Source of the DNA: Pseudomonas frederiksbergensis
GTDB lineage: Bacteria; Pseudomonadota; Gammaproteobacteria; Pseudomonadales; Pseudomonadaceae
Length of the DNA: 64,000 nucleotides
Direction of reading: 5' to 3'
Assembly: GCF_003732705.1 (NCBI RefSeq)
Contig: NZ_MOBR01000023.1
Coordinates: 1-64,000, forward strand
Part shown: piece by piece, positions 34,866-42,530 of the stretch
Numbering within the stretch: position 1 is the stretch's first letter
How the letters are laid out: every line of letters begins with the position of its first letter
The notes under the pieces: generated by a model
What the model was told of the DNA's origin: nothing
What the model saw: the letters and a program-made list of their open reading frames with translations, nothing else
Database searches by the model: none
Program-made: the position numbers and the translations under genes

Positions 34866-36280
34866 ACCGATTGCCCCTTTACGTTCTCGCTCATCGCCTT
34901 GACGAACGCCCGCGTGGCGTAAAGCCCGGCCGGGGTCGCATGCATGGCCGGGCACATGAACGCGCCAAGCAATGTCATTTGCTCATTGGGCGCGCAGTGT
35001 TCGAGATCGCTGAGTAGCCCTTGCAGGTCTGGGTCGGTTTGCGCGATCGAAGCTTGTACATCCGGTTGTCCCGATGACTTGTTCCTGAACTGAAATCGAA
35101 AGGCATTGGCGGCGCTTTCTTCCACGATCCGCTCACCGGCAATCCAGTCCCACAGCAACTGCTTTTCGTAACCGGAGAACACGCCAAACATCGGCGCGCC
35201 AGCACCGTCGATCAACTTCCAGAACCGACTGTTGACCGGGTCTTCATCGCGTTTGATCCAGCCTTTGTTCAACAAGGCGTCGAGGAATGCCGGGATCTGA
35301 TTCGGCTCGGCCAACCACTCATTGATGGTCCGGCCTTCCAAGCGGCAATAGTCGGAATGCATGTGCTGCCCGAACATTCTCTTGCGTTCGAGCATGGCCA
35401 CGACTTCCTGATCCAGGTCGAAGGACTTGATGATCGCCTTTGAGCCAATGCCGAGTTCATTCAGCTTGTAGCCTTGCACGACACGCCGATAAAACTCATC
35501 GCGCTCGGCCCCCATCGGCATCAGCGACAGCACACTCTGGGCCGCTTTACGCGCATGCCCGGTGCTGGCGTTATCAATCGTCACATGCAGCGAAAAATAG
35601 TACGGGTCGATGCCCAGCTCATTCAATTCGAACGAGGTGATCAGCAAGTGTAACGGCAGCTGTTCATACCCCAGGTTGTAGCCGATGACTTCCGGCAGAA
35701 ACGCCGCGCCATGCTGAGCCAGCGCCAACTGGATCGCGCCCTGCTCGTAATAGATATCCGCCAGCGTATCGCCGGGGTCGCAGTCCAGATCGGCGATCAG
35801 TTTTTTATACAACGCCACATGATTGAGCGCCAATTCACCGTCGCCCAACTCCTCCAGATACGTACGAATCAACCCATGAAACCGATAATCCGACCAATGC
35901 GGCAGCAGGCCGTAGAGCCAGGCGCCGTCCACCAACTTGGTCGGCGCGACATGCTGCAGGAAATACAGTGCGTGGCTGCGCCCCGTGAAAAAACGCCGGG
36001 GGCCGCCGGCATGCCGCGCTTGCAGATACGCCGAATATTGCTCGGCAACGTTCGCCACACCCTCGCCTATCCAGTCCTCAAGATGTTGCGGATTGCTCGG
36101 CACTTCACACACCGAGTGCTCGGCGCGGGCCAATTCCTGGCGCAGAAAATCCACAACATCGACATCGCGCAGTGCTTCACTCGGCTGCATCAAGGCGTCA
36201 TAAACGGTCTTGGCCTGATTGCTGTCGGTGGCTACCGGGCTACCTATTGGCGTGCCGGTAAGGGTCTGAAGGTGTGTCAT
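34862..36280 (-). CDS. iron-containing redox enzyme, heme-oxygenase-like diiron oxidase fold
   Basis: This 472-residue protein is from the group annotated as iron-containing redox enzyme family. Likely metal ligands in order are Glu143/Glu144 and His154 in YLEELGDGELALNHVALY, Glu206 in GYNLGYEQLPLH, and His232, Asp236 and His242 in LHVTIDNASTGHA. This E-x9-H, E, H-x3-D pattern is like that of heme-oxygenase-like diiron oxidases that do N-oxygenation or C-C cleavage in natural-product pathways. A second half of about 220 residues ends in a Cys/His-containing tail. The stop overlaps the methyltransferase start (ATGA). The product of the pair is unknown. Confidence 0.82.
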   Translation of the reverse strand: MTHLQTLTGTPIGSPVATDSNQAKTVYDALMQPSEALRDVDVVDFLRQELARAEHSVCEVPSNPQHLEDWIGEGVANVAEQYSAYLQARHAGGPRRFFTGRSHALYFLQHVAPTKLVDGAWLYGLLPHWSDYRFHGLIRTYLEELGDGELALNHVALYKKLIADLDCDPGDTLADIYYEQGAIQLALAQHGAAFLPEVIGYNLGYEQLPLHLLITSFELNELGIDPYYFSLHVTIDNASTGHARKAAQSVLSLMPMGAERDEFYRRVVQGYKLNELGIGSKAIIKSFDLDQEVVAMLERKRMFGQHMHSDYCRLEGRTINEWLAEPNQIPAFLDALLNKGWIKRDEDPVNSRFWKLIDGAGAPMFGVFSGYEKQLLWDWIAGERIVEESAANAFRFQFRNKSSGQPDVQASIAQTDPDLQGLLSDLEHCAPNEQMTLLGAFMCPAMHATPAGLYATRAFVKAMSENVKGQSV

Positions 36281-36637
36281 AGGATTACCTGGCAGTCATC
36301 TCAAAAGAATCCCGGCTCAGTGCCTAATGCCGATCAGTCAAGAATTTGAATGCCGCAATCCTTGTGGGAGCGAGCTTGCTCGCGATAGCGGTATCACGTT
36401 CAACATTGATGCTGACTGTTACGCCGCTATCGCGAGCAAGCTCGCTCCCACATGTTCTGCGCCTTAACTGACGGGCATTAGTCTTCGCGCCGCTCTAATT
36501 CTTACGATTCACCCCTATTCAGAAGATTCATTGAATTTCACGGTTGTCCGGTGGACGGCAATTTTCGCAACCCCAGCTACCCTGCCATGGGCTCGTGTGC
36601 CCTTTGGAATACCCCTGACGATCCGTGACGCGAGCGT
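36281..36637. other. 357-bp intergenic stretch with REP pair
   Basis: It holds the upstream region of the oxidase operon, then a REP pair at 36364-36451. The remaining part, up to the DUF1801 gene end, has no visible gene. Confidence 0.6.
36364..36451. repeat. inverted pair of REP elements, 28-bp perfect arms
   Basis: Two REP sequences with core GGGAGCGAGCTTGCTCGCG (36364-36391) and its exact complement (36424-36451) face each other. The pair lies upstream of the oxidase operon. Confidence 0.92.
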
Positions 36638-37039
36638 TCATTTAGCCGGCTTCGAGGTGTTCAGCACCACCGCCGCGCGAATCAGCGCCTTCAACGCGGC
36701 CTCATCAATCTTCTCGCCCTGGTGAATATCAATGGCCCGCCGGGTATTGCCTTCGAGGCTGGAGTTGAACAGGCCTGAAGGGTCCTCCAGCGAGGCACCC
36801 TTGGCGAAGGTCATTTTCACCACGGCCTTGTAGGTTTCGCCGGTGCAGAGGATGCCGCCGTGGGACCACACCGGCACGCCGCGCCACTTCACTTCCTCGA
36901 CAACGTCGGGGTCGGCCGTGTGAATGAGGGCCCGGATCTGCGCCAGGGTCTCGCCCCGCCAATCGCTCAGTTCGTGGATTTTTGCGTCGATCTGCGAAGA
37001 GGCGCTAGCGCCCTCCTCTGCGTCCATTGCCTTTTTCAT
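36638..37039 (-). CDS. DUF1801 domain protein (YdhG-like)
   Basis: This 133-residue small soluble protein of the DUF1801/YdeI-like fold has LAQIRALIHTADPDVVEEVKW, VPVWSHGGILCTGETYKAVVKMTFAKGA and a conserved Trp after Lys-Arg. No enzymatic role is established for the family. TGAGGCG precedes ATG 37039. It stands alone, divergent from the GST gene. Confidence 0.85.
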   Translation of the reverse strand: MKKAMDAEEGASASSQIDAKIHELSDWRGETLAQIRALIHTADPDVVEEVKWRGVPVWSHGGILCTGETYKAVVKMTFAKGASLEDPSGLFNSSLEGNTRRAIDIHQGEKIDEAALKALIRAAVVLNTSKPAK

Positions 37040-37196
37040 GGTGTCGCCTCAGGGTGATTGCCGACCCTTGAGTATTGCTGACGGACGATTTTTCTCCAGG
37101 CGCCGCGACCGCTGGGTAGGGTCGCCTCGCGCATCCCTGAACCTCGACCGATAATGCAAAGTCGTGGGCTGCACACGTTCACCGAGGGACTGAAAA

Positions 37197-37859
37197 ATGC
37201 CGCTGACTCTTTACTACCATCCGCTCTCGTCGTACTGCCACAAAGTGCTGGTTGCGCTGTACGAAAACGACGTTGAATTTGAAAAGAGGCTTGTTGATCT
37301 GGCGAGCGAGGCCGACAGGGCCGAGCTTCAGGCACGCTGGCCGATTGGCAAATTTCCGGTCGTCCACGATCACGCTCGCCAACGGGACGTGCCGGAGTCC
37401 ACGATCATCATCGAATACCTGGACCGGTTTTATCCGGGTCCGCAGCCCTTGGTTCCCGAGGATTGGGAGGCGGCGCTGGAGGTGCGTTTGTGGGATCGTT
37501 TTTTCGATCTCTACGTTCAGGGGCCGATGCAGCGAATCGTGGCGGATCGCTTGTTTTCGGCCCATGGCGATTTGACCAAAGAACACGCCCTGCTGACGAC
37601 GGCGTATTACATGCTGGAGCGGCGAATGGCTTCGCGGATCTGGGTGGCCAGCGAGGCATTCAGCATGGCCGACTGCGCGGCGGTCCCGGCGTTGTTCTAT
37701 GCCAGCACACTGCTGCCGTTTCCCGGCGACTGCGGACACTTGAGCGCCTACTTTGAAAGGTTGATACAGCGACCGTCGGTGCAGCGGGTCATTGATGAAG
37801 CCAAGCCGTATTTTCAGTTTTATCCGTTTGCGGAAGCGATCCCGTTGCGGTTTCGCTGA
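37197..37859 (+). CDS. glutathione S-transferase family protein
   Basis: This 220-residue GST has an N-terminal thioredoxin-like domain (LTLYYHPLSSYCHKVLVALYEN, WPIGKFPVVHDH, VPESTIIIEYLD). The Ser-Ser-Tyr-Cys site lies near residues 10-13, and the Glu-Ser pair binds the gamma-glutamyl part of glutathione. The C-terminal helical domain carries FSMADCAAVPALFYAS, the usual N-capping motif. Substrate unknown. It is a single gene. Confidence 0.92.
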   Translation: MPLTLYYHPLSSYCHKVLVALYENDVEFEKRLVDLASEADRAELQARWPIGKFPVVHDHARQRDVPESTIIIEYLDRFYPGPQPLVPEDWEAALEVRLWDRFFDLYVQGPMQRIVADRLFSAHGDLTKEHALLTTAYYMLERRMASRIWVASEAFSMADCAAVPALFYASTLLPFPGDCGHLSAYFERLIQRPSVQRVIDEAKPYFQFYPFAEAIPLRFR

Positions 37860-37881
37860 CATAGCCGCAGCGCAAACCAAT

Positions 37882-37972
37882 TGTAGGAGCGAGGCTTGCC
37901 CGCGAAAGCTATGTAACATCCACCGTAGAGGTTGAATGGTATAGCGCTTCGCGGGCAAGCCTCGCTCCTACA
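37882..37972. repeat. inverted pair of REP elements (TGTAGGAGCGAGG type)
   Basis: TGTAGGAGCGAGGCTTGCC and its complement face each other across about 35 bp. It lies between the convergent GST and cytochrome genes. Confidence 0.9.
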
Positions 37973-37984
37973 GTTTTGGCGGCG

Positions 37985-38368
37985 CTACGGAAAGGTCTGA
38001 AGGTAAGCCAACAGGTTTTCGATCTTTTCCGGATCGCTGATTCCCCAGAAGATCATGCGGGTGCCCGCCACCACGCTTTTTGGGTCTTCGATGTACTTGG
38101 CCAGGGTTTCGCGGGTCCAGACCACACCGGATGATTTCATCGCCTCGGAGTACTGATAGCCCGTTGTGCTGCCGGCGGTGCGGCCGATCACGCCATTGAG
38201 TTCGGGACCAAAGCCCGGGCGCGCCGATTCGCCGACTTGATGGCAGCCGCCGCAGGTTCGGCTGAACAGTTTGCCGCCCGCCTCGGCATCGCCGGCCGCG
38301 TTTACCTCGGTACCGAGCAATCCTGTGGTGAGCAATAAAGCGAAGGTCAGTACGCTGGCGCGGATCAT
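37985..38368 (-). CDS. periplasmic class I c-type cytochrome
   Basis: This 127-residue exported protein has a signal peptide (residues 1-24, MIRASVLTFALLLTTGLLGTE, cleaved near VNA-AGD). The haem site is CGGCH (RTCGGCHQVG), and the axial Met is in AGTRMIFWGI. It is about the size of cytochrome c2/c552-type electron carriers with GFGPELNGVIGRTAG between the ligands. Electron partner unknown. The next gene upstream, a small lipoprotein, starts 270 bp away. Confidence 0.92.
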   Translation of the reverse strand: MIRASVLTFALLLTTGLLGTEVNAAGDAEAGGKLFSRTCGGCHQVGESARPGFGPELNGVIGRTAGSTTGYQYSEAMKSSGVVWTRETLAKYIEDPKSVVAGTRMIFWGISDPEKIENLLAYLQTFP

Positions 38369-38434
38369 GTAGCGGCTCTCGAAAAAACGAGCAGCTATTT
38401 CATCACGACCCGCGTCGATACCGAAGCCTTCAAT

Positions 38435-38638
38435 TTAATCGTGCAGCAAACCCGAGCTGTACTCATTGAAGTTGTTGCCGATAGCGCTGCCGCCGAAGTT
38501 CAGCTTGTTCGTGGGGCGGCCATCAAACTGCTGGCAGCCATCTGAAAAACAGCTGCTGGTGGTCACACCGGAACCGGAACAAGCGCTCAGGAGCAAAGCA
38601 CCGGCGATCAACACGACTTTGAAGAGATTCGATTTCAT
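38435..38638 (-). CDS. small lipoprotein, unknown
   Basis: This 67-residue protein has a type II signal peptide MKSNLFKVVLIAGALLLSAC with lipobox LLSAC, so the Cys is acylated and the mature protein starts CSGSGVTTS. The mature part is about 47 residues with two more Cys (SSCFSDGCQQF) that may pair. AAGGGAACGG precedes ATG 38638. No family is recognised. Confidence 0.72.
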   Translation of the reverse strand: MKSNLFKVVLIAGALLLSACSGSGVTTSSCFSDGCQQFDGRPTNKLNFGGSAIGNNFNEYSSGLLHD

Positions 38639-38767
38639 TGTTCCGTTCCCTTTGGCTGCAAGCATGGCCACGCACAACCCGAAGCCATCAGCCTAAGCCG
38701 CGCTCGCACCTGAAACCAATGAAACATCGAAGCTCGACAGCTTGGGTTCAGCCAAGTGGTCGCCTCC

Positions 38768-39088
38768 TCATTTGCGGGCCAATTTGTAGCGCACGCAGTC
38801 CTCATAAAAGCTCTTGCGGATCGCTTCCGGCTTGAACCGCGATTGGCTGTCATAGGTTTGCTCGGTAATGCCCATGGCCATCATGCGCATCCATGCCTTG
38901 TTGAACTTGTAACCCTGGATCTTCTGGCGTGCGGCATACAGCGAAACACCTTGCAGCTTCAATTCCTGAGCCCTGGCCGCCGTCCCCGCCCCCCAACTGC
39001 ACATATACCGATCGTTGGGCATCAGCTCTTTGGCTTCCACCGGGATGGCAATGCTCGCCAGGGCAAACGAGATCACTAGATTGCGCAA
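38768..39088 (-). CDS. small secreted protein, unknown
   Basis: This frame of 106 residues probably starts at TTG 39088 after AGGTGGAATTCA. It opens with a signal peptide (RNLVISFALASIAIPVEA) and has a mature part of about 85 residues (LMPNDRYMCSWGAGTAARAQE, FNKAWMRMMAMGITEQTY, FYEDCVRYKLARK). Two Cys could form a disulphide. I do not recognise it. Longer ATG starts lack a ribosome site and would bury the signal peptide. Confidence 0.6.
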   Translation of the reverse strand: MRNLVISFALASIAIPVEAKELMPNDRYMCSWGAGTAARAQELKLQGVSLYAARQKIQGYKFNKAWMRMMAMGITEQTYDSQSRFKPEAIRKSFYEDCVRYKLARK

Positions 39089-39275
39089 TTGAATTCCACC
39101 TAACCATCTGAAAGTGCGGCGATTCTGGCGATTACGCGAGGGGTTGGGGGCCAGCAAATTGCCTTACTTGAGACACCGAGGGATAAGTCCTTGAAACCGG
39201 GGTGGCGCAGACAATGCCGCAAGCCTGTTGCGCTGCTACGCTAAGTTTTCAAATCAAGCCGCAGGGAGCAGCGTA

Positions 39276-40130
39276 ATGGCCTTAATTTACGATGTGCCGC
39301 GAATCGGAACCCATTACAAATTCGGGCAAAGAGGCCCAACGTGCTGGTATTACGCGGCGAAGATGCTGCTCAAGTTCCACGGTCTGTACGATAAGGCAGA
39401 CGTGTCGGCAGAGTCGATCTACGAGCAGATGAAAACCCTGCACGAATTGCGACGCAGCTTTACCGAGACCGGTGAGACCAGCAATGCCCTGTCGACTGCC
39501 GGCCTGCAGGCGAATCAGGCCAAGATGCTGGCTTATCAAGCGGCGATCACCCGTTTAAAGGCAAAACCCAACCTGTCGAAGGCGCAAAAAGAGCAACTCG
39601 CGACACTCGAAAAGGCCAAGGCCGACGAACGCCTGCCCCGAATTGACGCGGCCATTGAGCTGCTGAAGAAACAAGCGCTCGCCGATATGGGCCGGCTCGA
39701 AATCTTGCAGTCGTTTATTGGCGGTGGGTACTTTTGCAAGATAAACCGCGAACAGTATTTGAAACCGGAAGACGTTGAACCTTTGCTGGAGCGCTGGGGC
39801 CCGTTTTACACCGGCGGTTCCGTGGTCGCGGCGGTCAAGACCGACACCGGTGAGGTGGTTCCTGGCGGTGACCGCATTATTTCGGTAACGGAGTTCAAGC
39901 CCGACGGCTCCCACGCGATTGTCGTCTGCGGCGCTGACGACAAACTTGTTTATTACAAGGACCCGCACGACAGCTCCGAATTAAGGACGATGGACCTCAA
40001 GAAGTTCCATGCCGGCCTCGATACCGACGTCACCGACTTCCTCATCGCCATCAACTGCAACATGCCCTACGACCCGGACAATGGCGGCTGCACACATATG
40101 CTGACCAAACGAATTGTGATTGCACCCTAG
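39276..40130 (+). CDS. papain-like cysteine protease-fold protein with coiled-coil insert
   Basis: This 284-residue protein has an N-terminal papain-like nucleophile site, RGPTCWYYAAKML (Cys23), with the aromatic-rich helix typical of C39/papain-like peptidases. A catalytic His is in GSHAIVVCGAD (His213) and an Asp or Asn partner in YYKDPHDS (Asp229). Between Cys and His lies a long, charged, Lys/Glu-rich coiled coil (about residues 72-145, e.g. ITRLKAKPNLSKAQKEQLAT). No signal peptide is present. GGGAGCAGC precedes ATG 39276. It is 36 bp upstream of a membrane-channel gene, so possibly in one operon. The target is unknown; a toxin or effector role is possible but unproven. Confidence 0.72.
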   Translation: MALIYDVPRIGTHYKFGQRGPTCWYYAAKMLLKFHGLYDKADVSAESIYEQMKTLHELRRSFTETGETSNALSTAGLQANQAKMLAYQAAITRLKAKPNLSKAQKEQLATLEKAKADERLPRIDAAIELLKKQALADMGRLEILQSFIGGGYFCKINREQYLKPEDVEPLLERWGPFYTGGSVVAAVKTDTGEVVPGGDRIISVTEFKPDGSHAIVVCGADDKLVYYKDPHDSSELRTMDLKKFHAGLDTDVTDFLIAINCNMPYDPDNGGCTHMLTKRIVIAP

Positions 40131-40166
40131 GCACCTTGACGTCACTTGGGTGAAACGGAGGCCGTG

Positions 40167-41102
40167 ATGACAAAAACAAAAAGACTGATGGGGTTGATGG
40201 CTTTGTTGCCGGCTATCACTGCGCAGGCCGATGACGGCGGTATCAGTTTTTGGCTTCCCGGCCAGTTCGGTGCATTGGCGGCGGCGCCGACCGAGCCGGG
40301 CTGGAGTCTGCCGCTGGTTTATTACCACGTCAGTGCCAGTGAAGGTGGGAGCAAACCCTTTCCACGGGGCGGCCGCACCACCGTGGGGCTGGATGCGAAA
40401 GCTGATTTGCTGTTTGCCAGCCCCACTTACACCTTCGCCGAACCGCTGTTGGGCGCTCAAGCAGCGGTGTCGGTGGTCGCTGCGGTGGGTCGATCCGAGG
40501 CCAGTGTCGATGCCACGTTGACCGGCCCGCGCGGGCGGGCTTTCTCCGGGGGCACGGACGACAGCCTCAAGGGCGCGAGCGACGTTTATTTGCTCGGCAC
40601 GTTGAAATGGAACCATGGGGTGCACAATTTCATGGCGTACAGCATGGGCAACCTGCCCGTCGGCGCCTACGACCCGGATCGCCTGGTCAATACCGGGCTT
40701 GGCCATGCCTCGATGGACGCGGGCGGCGGCTACACCTACTTCGACAAGACCAACGAGTTTTCCGCCGTGGCAGGCATGACCTACAACTGGGAAAACACCG
40801 ATATCGATTATCAAAACGGCATCGACGCCCACCTGGACCTGAGCGCCTCGCACTTCATCACCAGCCAGACCCACCTGGGTGTGGTCGGCTACGTTTACCA
40901 TCAGGTCACGGGGGACAGCGGCAGTGGCGCGACCCAGGGCGATTTCAAATCCAAAGTCAGCGCCGTCGGGCCCCAGGCCGGGCACTTCTTCAAGGTCGGC
41001 AAAGAACTCTGGTATGCCAACCTCAAGGGTTACTACGAGTTTGACGCCGAGAATCGCGCCGAAGGCTGGAACACTTGGCTGTCGTTGGTCGTTCCGCTTT
41101 AA
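40167..41102 (+). CDS. outer-membrane channel, SphA/phenol-degradation MetA-like
   Basis: This 311-residue exported protein (signal peptide MTKTKRLMGLMALLPAITAQ, then ADDGGISFWLPGQFGALAAA) is of the transporter/MetA-pathway family. The sequence shows alternating-hydrophobic beta strands and ends in VVPL, fitting an outer-membrane beta barrel. In relatives the start GxxFWLPG...LAA is conserved. Such proteins move hydrophobic substrates. GGAGGCC precedes ATG 40167. It follows the cysteine-protease-like gene. Confidence 0.85.
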   Translation: MTKTKRLMGLMALLPAITAQADDGGISFWLPGQFGALAAAPTEPGWSLPLVYYHVSASEGGSKPFPRGGRTTVGLDAKADLLFASPTYTFAEPLLGAQAAVSVVAAVGRSEASVDATLTGPRGRAFSGGTDDSLKGASDVYLLGTLKWNHGVHNFMAYSMGNLPVGAYDPDRLVNTGLGHASMDAGGGYTYFDKTNEFSAVAGMTYNWENTDIDYQNGIDAHLDLSASHFITSQTHLGVVGYVYHQVTGDSGSGATQGDFKSKVSAVGPQAGHFFKVGKELWYANLKGYYEFDAENRAEGWNTWLSLVVPL

Positions 41103-41107
41103 AAAAA

Positions 41108-41124
41108 GGGGACGCATTTATTTA
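41108..41124. repeat. half copy of the GGGGACAG palindrome
   Basis: GGGGACGCATTTATTT follows an A-tract at the end of the channel gene. There is no matching right arm nearby. Confidence 0.5.
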
Positions 41125-41160
41125 ACGGGTTTGATGTTGGATGGAAGGACCTCTTCGCGA

Positions 41161-41254
41161 GCAAGCCCGGCTCCAACAGGGGATTTGCTGTGAACACAAA
41201 TTACGTGCTCGACGATGATCCCCTGTGGGAGCGGGCTTGCTCGCGAAAGCGGTT
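41161..41254. repeat. 94-bp duplicated REP unit, copy 1
   Basis: The unit contains two facing REP sequences of the GGGAGCGGGCTTGCTCGCG type. It recurs at 41297-41390 with one mismatch. Confidence 0.9.
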
Positions 41255-41296
41255 TCACATTCAACATTGATAGCGGCTGACACGACGCCTTCGCGG

Positions 41297-41390
41297 GCAA
41301 GCCCGGCTCCAACAGGGGATTTGCTGTGAACACAAATTACGTGCTCGACGATGATTCCCTGTGGGAGCGGGCTTGCTCGCGAAAGCGGTT
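41297..41390. repeat. 94-bp duplicated REP unit, copy 2
   Basis: This copy is nearly identical to 41161-41254 (one C/T change) at an offset of 136 bp. It ends at the stop codon of the next leftward gene. Confidence 0.9.
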
Positions 41391-42479
41391 CTAGGTGTTG
41401 GTCTTCAGTTTGTTCCACAGGCGGGTTGTCAGCCGTGCGATGGCGGGCGGCAGGTCTTCGACGGTGAACAATCGGTCCAACACTGTTTTGGGCGGGTAAA
41501 TCGCCGGGTCCTGCTTCACCTCCGGCGCCACATCGGCGTCCGCCGCCAGGTTGGCGTTGGCGTAATGGACACTGCTGCTGATGTTGGCAATCACCTTGGG
41601 CTCAAGCAAGTAGTTCATGTAGGTGTAGCCGTTCTTCTCGTGGGGCGCGCTCTTGGGCATGACCACCATGTCCATCCACAGGGTCGAACCTTCGTTCGGG
41701 ATCGAATAGGCGATGTCGATACCGTTTTTGGCTTCCTTGGCACTGGCGGCGGCCTGCACGATGTCGCCGTTGAAACCGATCACCGCGCAGATGTTGCCGT
41801 TGGCCAGGTCGCTGACGTACTTGGAGGTGTGGAAGTACTGCACGTAGGGCCGGATCTTCAGTAGCGCTTGCTCGGCCTTGGCGTAATCCGCCGCCTCGTG
41901 GCTGTGGTGCGGCAGGCCCAGGTAGTTGAGGGTGATCGGCAGGATCTGCGTCGGGTTATCGATAATCGCCACGCCACACTGGCTCAACTTCTTGATGTTG
42001 TTCTCGTCAAAAAACAGGCTCCAGGAGTGGGTGACATCGGTGTTGCCAAAGATCGCTTTGATCTTCTCGACGTTGTAGCCGATCCCCGCCGTGCCCCACA
42101 TATACGGATAGCCGTACTGGTTGCCGGGGTCATTGACCTCGAGTTTTTTCATCAGCGCCGGGTCGAGGTTTTTCCAGTTGGGCAGTTGGCTCTTGTCCAG
42201 TTTCTGGATCGCCCCGGCCTTGATCAACCGCGACATGAAATGGTTCGACGGACTGACCACGTCATACCCGGTATTGCCGGTCATCAACTTCGATTCCAGC
42301 ACTTCGTTACTGTCGTGGATGTCGTAGGTCGCCTTGATCCCGGTGGCTTTGGTGAAACTGGGCAAGGTGTCCTCGGCGATATAGCCGCTCCAGTTGGAAA
42401 TGTTGACCTGTTCGTCGGCGTACGTGACCGCCGAAAACGTTGTGAGCAAGACCGCCAGGGAAACAGGATTAACGCGCAT
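41391..42479 (-). CDS. polyamine (putrescine/spermidine) periplasmic binding protein, PotF/SpuD-like
   Basis: This 362-residue exported binding protein has a signal peptide (MRVNPVSLAVLLTTFSAVTYA). The PotF family body starts with VNISNWSGYIAEDTLPSF, followed by IHDSNEVLESKLMTGNTGYDVVSPS, with acidic and aromatic residues that hold the polyamine amino groups. It also has PYMWGTAGIGYN and YMNYLLEPKVIA. CAGGTG precedes ATG 42479. No permease or ATPase is adjacent. It lies 51 bp below a PuuB-like FAD oxidase, so it probably feeds or senses a polyamine for that pathway (inferred). Confidence 0.9.
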   Translation of the reverse strand: MRVNPVSLAVLLTTFSAVTYADEQVNISNWSGYIAEDTLPSFTKATGIKATYDIHDSNEVLESKLMTGNTGYDVVSPSNHFMSRLIKAGAIQKLDKSQLPNWKNLDPALMKKLEVNDPGNQYGYPYMWGTAGIGYNVEKIKAIFGNTDVTHSWSLFFDENNIKKLSQCGVAIIDNPTQILPITLNYLGLPHHSHEAADYAKAEQALLKIRPYVQYFHTSKYVSDLANGNICAVIGFNGDIVQAAASAKEAKNGIDIAYSIPNEGSTLWMDMVVMPKSAPHEKNGYTYMNYLLEPKVIANISSSVHYANANLAADADVAPEVKQDPAIYPPKTVLDRLFTVEDLPPAIARLTTRLWNKLKTNT

Positions 42480-42530
42480 GTTCGATCACCTGATTTTTGA
42501 AGAATTTTTGTTGTTTGTGATGCCCGGTTT

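Noticed and set aside
17886..41390. CRISPR-like spaced repeats
   Set aside because: The repeated short palindromes are REP pairs and GGGGACAG elements. They are not regularly spaced, and no cas genes are present.
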